This document shows, piece by piece, positions 44,271-53,626 of a stretch of DNA of 64,000 bases. The stretch is from contig JAZQDE010000015.1 of the NCBI GenBank assembly GCA_045546695.1, positions 55,343-119,342 on the forward strand, written 5' to 3'. The stretch is from SIG424 sp045546695. GTDB taxonomy: Bacteria; Bacillota; Clostridia; UBA1212; UBA1255. The first letter of the stretch is position 1, and every line of letters begins with the position of its first letter. The notes beneath the pieces are model-generated. The model was not told the DNA's origin. It did no database searches and worked only from the letters and a program-made list of their open reading frames with translations. Made by a program: the position numbers and the translations under genes.

Positions 44271-45892
44271 GATAAAATGCTTTTAATCCTTTCTCTCTTT
44301 GTTTTCATGCTGACCTTGTTTACGATTATTCTCGCACTGATGTCAGCAATAGTCTCAAGGACGTCAAGACCATTTTCTTTGAGCGTTCTGCCACTTTCTA
44401 CAATATCCACGATAAGGTCAGACAAGCCAACCAATGGGGCAAGCTCTACAGAACCATTCAACTTAATAATTTCTACTGATTCTTTTTTTACTTTTTCGTA
44501 ATAATCCTTTGTTATCGCAGGATATTTTGTGCCGATACGCTTATTTGGCATCGAATCAAGTTTGCCGGCCAGCTCAGGAGAGCCACATACACACATTCTG
44601 CATTTTCCGAAATCAAGTGTTCTTACCTGATACAGATTGCGGTTCTGTTCAAGGATTGTATCTCTGCCGACAACGCCCATATCTGCAGCGCCATACTCTA
44701 CGTACGTCGGCACGTCTGATGGTTTTACAAGGAAAAACCTAACCTTGTTCTTTTCATCTGTGATAATAAGCTTGCGCGTATCAGTCCTGAGTTCATCAAC
44801 ACATATACCTGCTTTTTCAAAAAGACCGATTGCATATTCAGCGAGTCTGCCTTTTGAGAGAGCCACGTTAAGATAATCATTATCCTCTTTTTCAACGCTA
44901 TTGTCATTTCTCATAATAGCCTGCAAAAGCATGTTGATGCCAAGACAGAAGCCGACACTGCCTCCATTTGCGCCGAAGCCGGAAAGAAGTTTGTCGTAGC
45001 GACCGCCACTGAGCACCGGGAATCCCATACCCTTTACAAAGCCTTTGAAAATAACGCCTGTGTAATATTTAAGGCTGCTTGTAATACCAAGGTCAACTGT
45101 GATGTAGTCTTTGAGCCCTTCTTTATCAAGTCCTGCCAGAATATCCCTGATATTGTCAAGTGCGGCCAGCGCTCTTTGATTGCTGCAAAGGCTGCGCGCT
45201 TCTTCAAGAATATCTTCTCTGCCAAATAATGTCGGTATGCTGTTGAGAAGTTTTTTAAGTTCATCCGAAAGATTCTTTTCTTCAACAACAACTTCGAGCT
45301 CTGCAAAGTTCTTTTCCTCGATAAGAAGTCTTATCTGTTCTTGTGTCGCTTCATCAAGGCCTGCTTCTTCTATAATGCTTCTGAAAAAGTCTACGTGACC
45401 AAGGTCAATCTGAAAATCTTCTATGCCACATTCTTTTACCGAGTTGATTGCCTGTGCAATTACTTCAATGTCAGCAGCAACGTCGCCTGATCCAATATAT
45501 TCCACACCTGCCTGTGAAAATTCCTTTGTTCTTCCGCCGCCTGCTTCGTTCGAGCGGAAAACGTTTCCTATGTAAAAAAGCTTGAGCGGAAGCTGTGACT
45601 CTTTTAGTTTTGTTGCAAAAAATCTTGCAGTAGGTATTGTAAGATCAGGACGAAGACAGAGCATTCTGCCGTGAGCATCCTGGAATTTATACATCATTTC
45701 TTCAGGAAGTGCGTTGTCTCCTGATGTGAAAACGTCAAGATATTCAATTGAAGGTGTCTCAATCTCATTGTAATCCGCATTGCGGAAACGATTTCTAAGA
45801 TTCCATTCAATATTTTTCTTTTCGAATACTTCATCTAAAAGTAAATCGTGTACTCCATCGGGGGTATGCAGTCTATATTTTTTACTATTCAT
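44267..45892 (-). CDS. hisZ-hisG: HisZ-HisG fusion: ATP phosphoribosyltransferase regulatory plus catalytic subunit
   Basis: A 541-residue protein that joins both ATP phosphoribosyltransferase subunits. Residues 1-about 328 are HisZ, a histidyl-tRNA synthetase paralog: LRPDLTIPTAR (80-90), YIGNVFRSNEAGGGRTKEFSQAGVEYIG, LKYYTGVIFKGF and GGRYDKLL, with no anticodon-binding domain. After a short linker (SVEKEDND), residues 341-541 are short-form HisG: LNVALSKGRLAEYA, DVPTYVEYGAADMGVVGRD, and LIVDIVESGRTLKENGL, the PRPP loop. Short HisG enzymes need HisZ, so fusion fixes the subunits 1:1. The frame is open across the joint without any frameshift. AGGAG precedes the ATG by about 11 nt. It is the first his gene, 17 nt after pcrA. 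Confidence 0.95.
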   Translation of the reverse strand: MNSKKYRLHTPDGVHDLLLDEVFEKKNIEWNLRNRFRNADYNEIETPSIEYLDVFTSGDNALPEEMMYKFQDAHGRMLCLRPDLTIPTARFFATKLKESQLPLKLFYIGNVFRSNEAGGGRTKEFSQAGVEYIGSGDVAADIEVIAQAINSVKECGIEDFQIDLGHVDFFRSIIEEAGLDEATQEQIRLLIEEKNFAELEVVVEEKNLSDELKKLLNSIPTLFGREDILEEARSLCSNQRALAALDNIRDILAGLDKEGLKDYITVDLGITSSLKYYTGVIFKGFVKGMGFPVLSGGRYDKLLSGFGANGGSVGFCLGINMLLQAIMRNDNSVEKEDNDYLNVALSKGRLAEYAIGLFEKAGICVDELRTDTRKLIITDEKNKVRFFLVKPSDVPTYVEYGAADMGVVGRDTILEQNRNLYQVRTLDFGKCRMCVCGSPELAGKLDSMPNKRIGTKYPAITKDYYEKVKKESVEIIKLNGSVELAPLVGLSDLIVDIVESGRTLKENGLDVLETIADISARIIVNKVSMKTKRERIKSILS

Positions 45893-45909
45893 AATAACAT
45901 ATCTCCTTT

Positions 45910-48123
45910 TTACTCTTTTTCTAATTTTGCATATGCTATAACAAGTCGCTTCATGCCATGTTGATCAAACATGATCTCTGCTGTCTTATTCGGGCCGTCG
46001 CCAAGTACTTTTGAAACTGTACCTCTTCCAAATTTTTTATGGACTACTCTCATGCCGACGTCGACATCAGTAAGTCCCTCTGATTTTGTCTGCGTCTGTA
46101 TCGTTTTTCTGATATCACCGGCAGACATTTTCATTGAAGTAAAATCATAACTTTGTCTTCTGTTTTCACTGTGCTTTATGCCGGTCTGCTCCATAACGTC
46201 CGGTCTTATCTCCTTGAGGAAATTTGACGGTTTGTTTGATTGAGTACGACCAAACAACATTCTTGATGAAGTATACGTTATGTAGAGCTTCTTCATAGCA
46301 CGTGTTATCGCAACATAGCACAGTCTGCGCTCTTCGTCAAGACCATCGCCCGTTTCAAATGCTCTGATAGATGGAAAAATCGATTCTTCCATACCCATGA
46401 TGAAAACAACCGGGAACTCAAGTCCTTTTGCACTGTGAATCGTCATCAAGGTAACAGTGTTTCTGTCTTCCGGTGCAATATCCTTATCAGTTTCTGAGTT
46501 AAGTGCTACAAACTCAAGGAATTCTGCAAAGCTCGGCTTTGCTATTCCATAGCTTATCTGCTCTTTTTCAAACTCATCTGCAACTGATAAAAATTCCATA
46601 AGGTTCTCGATTTTTGACTGAGCTTCCGGAGTATCTTCATTTCTGTACTCATTTACGAGACCTGATTCGTTTAAGACGTTTTCAACGAAATCCTTAATGC
46701 CCATCGTATCCTGACTGAGCATTATTTCCATAATCTTCTGTGCAAAACCCATGAGCTTTTCGCTTGATTTTATAAGCTCGGGGTATTCGCTGCTACACAT
46801 TAGTACGTTGAAAAAAGACATGCCTGTGCGGTCTGAAATCTCCTCGATTTTTGATATTGTTGTCGCGCCGATTCCCCTTTTGGGTACGTTGATTATCCTT
46901 TTTATGGCAACGTCGTCACTCGGATTGTTACATACTCTTAAATATGCAAGCAAATCTTTGATTTCTTTTCTTTCGTAGTAACGGAAGCCTCCAAAAATTC
47001 TGTATGGTATTCCGGCTTTGACAAAAGCGCTCTCCGGTGTGTTTGACAATGCGTTCATTCTGTACAAAACAGCAAAGTCGCTATACTTATGCTCGCCCTT
47101 CATCACGCTCTTTCTTATCTCATTTGCAATGTAATTTGCTTCGTACACCTGATTTTCGGCGCAGTAACACGTAATCTTTTCACCGCTTTCCTGCGCTGTC
47201 CAGAGTGCTTTTCCTTTTCTTGATGTGTTATGCTGTATAACACTGTTTGCGGCATCAAGAATATTCTGTGTAGATCTGTAATTCTGCTCAAGCTTTATAA
47301 CTTTGCAGTCTTTATATTCCTTTTCAAAATCAAGAATATTTCTGATATCGGCGCCTCTGAAGCTGTAAATGCTCTGGTCATCATCACCTACAACGCATAT
47401 ATTCTTGTATTTTTGTGCAAGCATTGAAACAAAATGATATTGTGCTTTGTTCGTATCCTGATACTCGTCTACCATAATATACCTGAATCTGTTCTGGTAA
47501 TGGTCTAGCACGTCAGGATTTTTCTTGAAAAGCTCTATAACCTTGATAATCATATCATCAAAGTCCATAGCGTTGTTCGCCTTCATTATCTGCTGGTACA
47601 TCGTGTATACATTGCCATACATCTGTGCATCGTACGTACCACTTACGCTTGCAGCGTACGCTTCAGGAGACATCATTTCATCTTTAGCTTTTGATATTAC
47701 TGCCTTGATTGTTTTTGCAGGCATGCGCTTTTCATCAATATTGAGCCTTCTCTGGCAGTCTTTTATTACCTGAAGAGACTCGTTTTCATCATAAATAGTG
47801 AAATTACTCGTATAACCGAGCAGTTCTGCGTTTTGTCTCAGGATTCTGCCTGCTGCTGAGTGAAAAGTACAAAGCCACATACCCTCTATGTGACCGTTTA
47901 ATAAGTGTTCTGTTCTGTCGTGCATCTCACGGGCAGCTTTATTTGTGAAAGTAATTGCCAGAATCTGGTAAGGCATCACACCGCATTCGCCCACAAGATG
48001 TGCAATTCTGTACGTAAGCACTCTTGTCTTGCCGCTTCCGGCTCCGGCTAAAATAAGCAAAGGTCCGTTCATATGTACGGCAGCTTCGTATTGCTGTGGA
48101 TTTAATTCATTCTGTAATAGCAT
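45910..48123 (-). CDS. pcrA: ATP-dependent DNA helicase PcrA/UvrD
   Basis: A 737-residue superfamily 1A helicase: LNPQQYEAAVHMNGPLLILAGAGSGKT (Walker A at about 24-33), DEYQDTN, DDDQSIYSFRGADI, LEQNYRST, and TLMTIHSAKGLEFPVVF with VAITRAMKKLY. A C-terminal Tudor-like region (VVHKKFGRGTVSKVLG) is typical of PcrA and contacts RNA polymerase. Its ATG overlaps the rlmB stop by one base (TAATG). Confidence 0.97.
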   Translation of the reverse strand: MLLQNELNPQQYEAAVHMNGPLLILAGAGSGKTRVLTYRIAHLVGECGVMPYQILAITFTNKAAREMHDRTEHLLNGHIEGMWLCTFHSAAGRILRQNAELLGYTSNFTIYDENESLQVIKDCQRRLNIDEKRMPAKTIKAVISKAKDEMMSPEAYAASVSGTYDAQMYGNVYTMYQQIMKANNAMDFDDMIIKVIELFKKNPDVLDHYQNRFRYIMVDEYQDTNKAQYHFVSMLAQKYKNICVVGDDDQSIYSFRGADIRNILDFEKEYKDCKVIKLEQNYRSTQNILDAANSVIQHNTSRKGKALWTAQESGEKITCYCAENQVYEANYIANEIRKSVMKGEHKYSDFAVLYRMNALSNTPESAFVKAGIPYRIFGGFRYYERKEIKDLLAYLRVCNNPSDDVAIKRIINVPKRGIGATTISKIEEISDRTGMSFFNVLMCSSEYPELIKSSEKLMGFAQKIMEIMLSQDTMGIKDFVENVLNESGLVNEYRNEDTPEAQSKIENLMEFLSVADEFEKEQISYGIAKPSFAEFLEFVALNSETDKDIAPEDRNTVTLMTIHSAKGLEFPVVFIMGMEESIFPSIRAFETGDGLDEERRLCYVAITRAMKKLYITYTSSRMLFGRTQSNKPSNFLKEIRPDVMEQTGIKHSENRRQSYDFTSMKMSAGDIRKTIQTQTKSEGLTDVDVGMRVVHKKFGRGTVSKVLGDGPNKTAEIMFDQHGMKRLVIAYAKLEKE

Positions 48124-48869
48124 TACTTACTGTACCTTCCTTTGAAAACCTCATACATGACCAGACCGGCTGCTACTGATGCATTTAACGACGATACTTT
48201 GCCAACCATTGGGATTGTTATAATATAGTCGCATTTTTTTCTGACAAGCTCGCCGATTCCGTATCCTTCGCTACCTATTACGATACCAATCGGTCCTGAA
48301 TAGTCTGCCTTGAAGAACTCTGTGTCTCCACCTGTGTCCGTTCCTGCAATCCATACGCCTTCTTTTTTGAGTTCATCTATTACGGTTGGCAGATTAGACA
48401 CTCTTGCAATAAGCATATGTGAGAGTGCTCCTGCAGATGCTTTTGCCACGGCGCCTGTCAACTGTACACTTCTTCTTTTTGGAATTATTATGCCGTGTAC
48501 GCCGCATGCTTCTGCCGTTCTTATCATTGCTCCGAGATTATGAGGATCCTGAATCTCGTCCAGAATAAGAATAAACGGAGGCTCGTTCTTTTCACGGGCT
48601 CTGTCAAGGATGTCGCTGACGTCTGCATATTCCCCTGCAGATATATACATAACAACTCCCTGGTGATTCTTATGTCCGCATATTTCATCAAGTTTCTTTT
48701 TGTCAACACTCTGGTATACGAGCTGCTTTTCACGTGCAAGTGATAAAATAACTTTAAGCGAACCGCTGTTGTCGCCTTGTGCGATAAGCAATTTATTTAC
48801 AGTTATATCTGATCTTAATGCTTCTATTACGGGATTACGTCCGTATAATATTTCTGAATTATCTGTCAT
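48123..48869 (-). CDS. rlmB: 23S rRNA 2'-O-ribose methyltransferase RlmB (TrmH/SpoU family)
   Basis: A 248-residue SPOUT methyltransferase. The N-terminal substrate domain begins ILYGRNPVIEAL. The knot has LDEIQDPHNLGAMIRTAEACG, GIVIGSEGYGI and IPMVGKVSSLNASVAAGLVMYE, the three SpoU motifs. It methylates G2251 (E. coli numbering) in 23S rRNA. The ATG at 48869 is preferred over a GTG at 48878, because AAGGTG lies 6 nt upstream and itself contains that GTG. The start lies within the last codons of mrnC. mrnC-rlmB neighbourhood is conserved in Firmicutes. Confidence 0.94.
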   Translation of the reverse strand: MTDNSEILYGRNPVIEALRSDITVNKLLIAQGDNSGSLKVILSLAREKQLVYQSVDKKKLDEICGHKNHQGVVMYISAGEYADVSDILDRAREKNEPPFILILDEIQDPHNLGAMIRTAEACGVHGIIIPKRRSVQLTGAVAKASAGALSHMLIARVSNLPTVIDELKKEGVWIAGTDTGGDTEFFKADYSGPIGIVIGSEGYGIGELVRKKCDYIITIPMVGKVSSLNASVAAGLVMYEVFKGRYSK

Positions 48870-49275
48870 TGTTTTCACCTTGTCCTATCTCAATTGCTTT
48901 TGAAAGCAATTCCTCTAAACGGTCTGTGTCACCTTTAAGATATGTATATCCGATTAATGCTTCAAATCCTGTAGCGCTCCTGTAATCGTGTATGCTGGCA
49001 TTTTTTGGCACTGTGTGTGAGTGGGCGTTGCGGCCTCTTCTTACAACATCATGTTCCTGCTCTGTCAGCAATGGCTCCAAAACAGATAAAATATGTGCCT
49101 GAGCTGCGCAGCATACGAACTTTACGCTCATTCTGTGTAAATGATTCACGTCAGAGCGTCCGCTTTTTTCAATAAGATGTGTTCTTACGTACACTTCGTA
49201 AACACTGTCGCCTACGTATGCAAGCACCAGCGGTTTGATCTGAGCCAACTCCATTTGTGAATACGTCTTATTCAA
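48859..49275 (-). CDS. mrnC: Mini-ribonuclease III
   Basis: A 138-residue RNase III catalytic domain without a dsRNA-binding domain. LAYVGDSVYEVYVRTHL (18-34) and GRNAHS plus RSATGFEALIGYTYL near the C-terminus carry the acidic metal ligands. Mini-III matures 23S rRNA. The start is taken as TTG (49275), which gives the same distance to the LAYVGD motif as in the Bacillus protein. An ATG 7 codons later is the alternative. It begins 2 nt after the stop of the glycoside hydrolase gene and overlaps rlmB. Confidence 0.9.
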   Translation of the reverse strand: MNKTYSQMELAQIKPLVLAYVGDSVYEVYVRTHLIEKSGRSDVNHLHRMSVKFVCCAAQAHILSVLEPLLTEQEHDVVRRGRNAHSHTVPKNASIHDYRSATGFEALIGYTYLKGDTDRLEELLSKAIEIGQGENNDR

Positions 49276-49277
49276 GA

Positions 49278-51878
49278 TTAAACAGTCCGTCCTTTTTTGA
49301 ATTTAATTGTTGTCGATATTACCAGCACTGCCGTAGCTGTGAGCACGAGAGCGATTGCAGTAATGATAAAGTTTCTGAGTCTTGTTTTCATGCTGGTGTC
49401 TTTGATAAAAGCCAAACCATCTACGATATCTTCGTTATTTACTACTTCGAAATGCGGGTCATTCCAGAAATTATTCGTATTACACTCAGCTTCTGCATTT
49501 ACGATATATCTTTCCTGAATACTTTCATTTGCAGCGATAATTGCATTATATACGTCACCCGAGTCGCATCTCCAGCTGTCAGGGTCATTATGTCCTGACC
49601 GGTCTGATCTGAATGTCCACCAATGAGTAAGCTGTACACCGTTTTCAATAATACTGTCGAGATAATCTACGTTAATCTGTACGTAATCGTCTAACGACGT
49701 GTCCATTGTGCCGGCGGACTCACCGTTGTACAGTGGTTTTGATAGTATATTTGCCTCGTTCATCAAAAGTGAGAAATCATACTGTATTGGAAATCCTTGT
49801 TCATCCATGAAAACCGACTCAGCGTTTAATCTTGCATCACCTATACCATACGTATGGGTGCTCATAACGTCAAGTGACTCATTGAGCATATAAAGCGCTT
49901 TAATACGCTCTTCAGTGTTATCAACTGTCCAGTCACAAACAGTATCACCTTTCATTACACCTTCAAACAGATGCCATTGCGCAGGTCTTAAGATAGCATC
50001 TCCGCCCGATATAAGATGTTTGTCATCATATTCTCTTATTTTGGCAACACAGTCATTGTAAAAAGCATTAAGTTGCATAAGCGAATAACACACGTCTGTA
50101 ATCTGACAGCCGATATCTACGTTGAGATTTGCTTCGTTCTGAATCTCCCACATAAATACTGTGTCGCGGTCTTTGTATCTATTGATAAATTTATCAAGAT
50201 ATTTATACAGGTTCTGGCGTGATTCACTGTTTGCATCCGCCACGAGGTCTACTGTTGTTTCGCTCTTGTTTACCCAACCGCCTTTAGAAATGTATTCTTT
50301 TGGCGTAAATACATCTGATATAAGATTCATACAAACAACAACTCTGATATCATATTTGTCACAAAGGTCGAACATTGAATCCATTGCTTCGAGATAAATA
50401 TTCATCTCGTCACTGTCGTACATAATACCGGCAAGTGCAGATGATGAACAGAACACTCTGATAGTTCTGAATCCGTCTTTATTCAGCTGTGCAAGTGCAG
50501 CTTCTGCTGCCTCGTATCGCTGTGACGCCAGAGGATATTCTCTGTTATCTACGTAATCGCCGAATATCTGGTAAAAAAGATCAAACTTGTTGAAACTTAT
50601 CTCGTAATATGGCTCGCCATTCATATACAGGACACCATTTAAAACAGTAAGCAGATTGTCTTTTTTGAACTGTCCCGTTGTGATAACAAGCATTTTATTT
50701 GCTTCATCATGCCATACCTTTGCGTTGATTGTTTCATTTATGAAATTCACAGGCACCATAAATGTGTCTTCGTGTGTAAACGGAGCTAAATTCACATCGA
50801 TTTTGCTTGTTTCATCTGTAAGTTTATTGTGGATTGTAACTGTTTTTGATGAAACAGTGCCACTTATTTCAACAGTATTATTCACCATCTTGTACGTGGC
50901 ATTCAACTTGTCGTATGAAACATCAAAACCGAGACATCTGTACAGTGATACTGCATCAAGATAAACGTGCTGATTTTTCACCATTGGAGGATATTGCAGA
51001 TATAATCTTGTGTTATTTGCAAATACAGTTATATCATCACTCTTTTCTGCCAGTGGTACAACAACTTCAGGAACAATACCTACTCCCTGTGATGAATATT
51101 TCTGTGCATATTGTCTGCCCTTGACAAATATTTCAAGGTTATCAATTCTGATATATGACAGATTCTCACCCGCAGTCGTTTCCAAAGGCGTGTTGTCCGT
51201 AACGACCAGCCTCATACCATTTACAGAATACAAGGTAGATGCAAACTTGTTTGCATTGATTACAGTATCTTCCTGTGCGTCGTTGCCGTCAACAACAATT
51301 TCATATCTGTCGCTGCCTTTTGTGAAGTATGCCGTTATGCTGTATCTGATATCCGGAATCAACTCCATAACCGTTTTACCGACATGATTTTTCAACACAG
51401 CTTTACTGTTACCAAGTTCATCTGTATCAGTAGTTATGACAACAAATGTACCACCATTCGTCTCAGTACTTGTAGCTGCGTCCTGCGTAGATAACATCAG
51501 TTTAAGTGTATTGTTGAAATTTTCATCAATTTTAACAGAAAATCTCACAGCAATCTTGTCTTTGTTGATATTCCACGCCCACCATCTTGCATCTACCTTG
51601 TTGATTGCAAGTGACCTTGTCCCAACAAGAGACAAATCAGATGACGTTATCTTTACCAACGAATCGGGTGCCATATAGCTTGCAAAGTTTGTCGGAAGCG
51701 ACGATACGAACTCGCTGCCGGGTTCGTATGATTCGAAATCACATGAATAATACTCGCTCATATCAGTTATTCTGTTTTGTGCATTTACTGTAAAAAATGG
51801 CAAAACAAGCATACACAATATAACGGCTACTACTGTTGTCAATAAGTATTTGTTTTTAGAATAACTTGTTTTGTTCAT
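49278..51878 (-). CDS. Membrane-anchored cellulase-like glycoside hydrolase
   Basis: An 866-residue exported protein. Signal peptide to about residue 33; a beta-sandwich domain (about 40-255); a copper-amine-oxidase-N-like domain (about 283-400, LYLQYPPMVKNQHVYLDAVSLYRCLG); then a (beta/alpha)8 glycoside hydrolase of clan A type (about 430-800). The probable acid/base is Glu582 in WEIQNEANL and the nucleophile Glu720 in YNGESAG. A C-terminal TM helix (about 835-857) and a short basic tail anchor it. GH5-like is the best guess; mannanase or another beta-glycanase is possible. It is embedded between proS and mrnC with gaps of 18 and 2 nt, unusual company for a surface glycanase. Confidence 0.82.
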   Translation of the reverse strand: MNKTSYSKNKYLLTTVVAVILCMLVLPFFTVNAQNRITDMSEYYSCDFESYEPGSEFVSSLPTNFASYMAPDSLVKITSSDLSLVGTRSLAINKVDARWWAWNINKDKIAVRFSVKIDENFNNTLKLMLSTQDAATSTETNGGTFVVITTDTDELGNSKAVLKNHVGKTVMELIPDIRYSITAYFTKGSDRYEIVVDGNDAQEDTVINANKFASTLYSVNGMRLVVTDNTPLETTAGENLSYIRIDNLEIFVKGRQYAQKYSSQGVGIVPEVVVPLAEKSDDITVFANNTRLYLQYPPMVKNQHVYLDAVSLYRCLGFDVSYDKLNATYKMVNNTVEISGTVSSKTVTIHNKLTDETSKIDVNLAPFTHEDTFMVPVNFINETINAKVWHDEANKMLVITTGQFKKDNLLTVLNGVLYMNGEPYYEISFNKFDLFYQIFGDYVDNREYPLASQRYEAAEAALAQLNKDGFRTIRVFCSSSALAGIMYDSDEMNIYLEAMDSMFDLCDKYDIRVVVCMNLISDVFTPKEYISKGGWVNKSETTVDLVADANSESRQNLYKYLDKFINRYKDRDTVFMWEIQNEANLNVDIGCQITDVCYSLMQLNAFYNDCVAKIREYDDKHLISGGDAILRPAQWHLFEGVMKGDTVCDWTVDNTEERIKALYMLNESLDVMSTHTYGIGDARLNAESVFMDEQGFPIQYDFSLLMNEANILSKPLYNGESAGTMDTSLDDYVQINVDYLDSIIENGVQLTHWWTFRSDRSGHNDPDSWRCDSGDVYNAIIAANESIQERYIVNAEAECNTNNFWNDPHFEVVNNEDIVDGLAFIKDTSMKTRLRNFIITAIALVLTATAVLVISTTIKFKKGRTV

Positions 51879-51896
51879 TTTTTCACAATCCTGCCT

Positions 51897-53612
51897 TTAT
51901 TTAGATTCTTTGATTAATTTCGCAACTGTTGCAGGTACGTCTTCAAGTTTAACCTTGATATTTACGGACTTGTCTCTTGTTGATATTTCAACAAGGCCTT
52001 CTGCTAAGTTACGTGGACTTACCACTACTCTGATCGGCACACCGAGGAGGTCGCTGTCAGAGAACATAACGCCGGGTCTTACGTCACGGTCGTCATAAAT
52101 AACCTCAATACCGGAGTTTTCAAAGTTGCTGTAAAGTTCGTCTGCAATGCTCTTGCACTGTGCGTCATCAGCTCTTATGCAGCAAAGGTGTACCTGCCAC
52201 GGAGCGATTGCCATAGGCCAGATCGGGCCGTAGTCGTCATGATGCTTTTCACAGATAGAAGCAGCCATTCTGCCGACGCCGATACCGTAGCAACCCATAA
52301 TAGGATACTGAAGATTGCCGTCTTTATCTGTATACTGCATATTCATTGACTTTGTATACTTAGTGCCGAGCTGGAAAATATTACCAACCTCGATACCGCG
52401 TGAAACAGTAATTGTTTTCTTGCCGCACTGTGGGCAAACGCCGCCTTCGAATATCTTGCCTACGTCAACGTAGTCAACTTTGCCAAGGTCACGTTCAATA
52501 TTGAAGCCTGTGTAATGATAACCTTCTTTATTTGCGCCTGTGCAGATATTGCGTGTACCCTTAAGAGAAGAATCAAATACGATTGTAGCTTTTGCTTCAA
52601 GGTTCATAGGACCGATAAAGCCTGCGCATACATTGTCTTCTTCTGTAAGAACGGCCGGGTGAATCGCCTCGCCGATATAGTTTGTAAGTTTTGTCTCGTT
52701 TACTTCAATATCGCCACGTAAAAATACGATAATAAGCTCATCTGTCATGTTTTTACGATATACAACTGCTTTGCATGAATGTTTTGCATCTGTATGTAAA
52801 AATGCAGCAACATCTTCAATTGTCTTCTGCTCAGGTGTAGCAACCATTTCAAGAGGCTTTAATTCTTCGCTGTCAAAGAAGCTGTTGTCAACTTTGTTGT
52901 CAGCTGCTTCCATATTTGCTCTGTAGTCACATTCTGTACAGATTGCAATTGAGTCCTCGCCGATAGGAGTGAGCATCATATATTCGTGTGAAATGCTGCC
53001 GCCCATCATACCTGAATCTGACTTTACAGTAACTACGTCCGGAATACCGCAACGCGCGAAAATCTTATTATATGCATCGTAGCAGATCTGATAATATCTT
53101 TCGAGGTCCTCTTGTGAAGTGTGGAAAGAATAAGCATCTTTCATTGTAAATTCACGTACGCGGATAAGACCTGCTCTCGGTCTTGCTTCATCTCTGAACT
53201 TTGTCTGAATCTGGTAAATCATGAAAGGATATTTCACATAGCTGTTTGCGTATTCGCGAACAAGTGCTACAGCTGCTTCTTCGTGAGTCATACCGAGAAC
53301 CATATCACTGTTGTTTCTGTCTTTGAAACGGACAAGTTCTGAACCTACGCTCTGGAAACGACCTGATTCTTCCCATAAACTTGCAGGCAATACTACGGGG
53401 AAAAGAACTTCCTGTCCGTCGATGTTGTCCATTTCCTCGCGGATAATCTGCTCTATCTTGCGGCAAATTCTGCGAAGCGGCACGTTCTGTGAATAAATAC
53501 CGCTGGAAACGTATTTCATATATCCGCCACGGAGCATCAATGCATGGCTGTCTACCACGCAATCTGCCGGTTTTTCTTTAAATCTTTCACCAATAAGATT
53601 AACTAATTTCAT
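51897..53612 (-). CDS. proS: Prolyl-tRNA synthetase (bacterial type, with editing domain)
   Basis: A 571-residue class II synthetase. Motif 1 lies in GIYSQNVPLRRICRKIEQIIREEM, motif 2 is RDEARPRAGLIRVREFTMKDAYSFH (about 138-162), an INS editing domain spans about 225-400, and motif 3 is CYGIGVGRMAASICEKHHD near 440. A C-terminal anticodon-binding domain (VHLCCIRADD to the end) completes it. This is the ProS type 1 found in most bacteria. GGAGG is 9 nt upstream. No T-box leader fits in the 14-nt gap after cysK. Confidence 0.97.
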   Translation of the reverse strand: MKLVNLIGERFKEKPADCVVDSHALMLRGGYMKYVSSGIYSQNVPLRRICRKIEQIIREEMDNIDGQEVLFPVVLPASLWEESGRFQSVGSELVRFKDRNNSDMVLGMTHEEAAVALVREYANSYVKYPFMIYQIQTKFRDEARPRAGLIRVREFTMKDAYSFHTSQEDLERYYQICYDAYNKIFARCGIPDVVTVKSDSGMMGGSISHEYMMLTPIGEDSIAICTECDYRANMEAADNKVDNSFFDSEELKPLEMVATPEQKTIEDVAAFLHTDAKHSCKAVVYRKNMTDELIIVFLRGDIEVNETKLTNYIGEAIHPAVLTEEDNVCAGFIGPMNLEAKATIVFDSSLKGTRNICTGANKEGYHYTGFNIERDLGKVDYVDVGKIFEGGVCPQCGKKTITVSRGIEVGNIFQLGTKYTKSMNMQYTDKDGNLQYPIMGCYGIGVGRMAASICEKHHDDYGPIWPMAIAPWQVHLCCIRADDAQCKSIADELYSNFENSGIEVIYDDRDVRPGVMFSDSDLLGVPIRVVVSPRNLAEGLVEISTRDKSVNIKVKLEDVPATVAKLIKESK

Positions 53613-53626
53613 TTATGTATTCCTCC

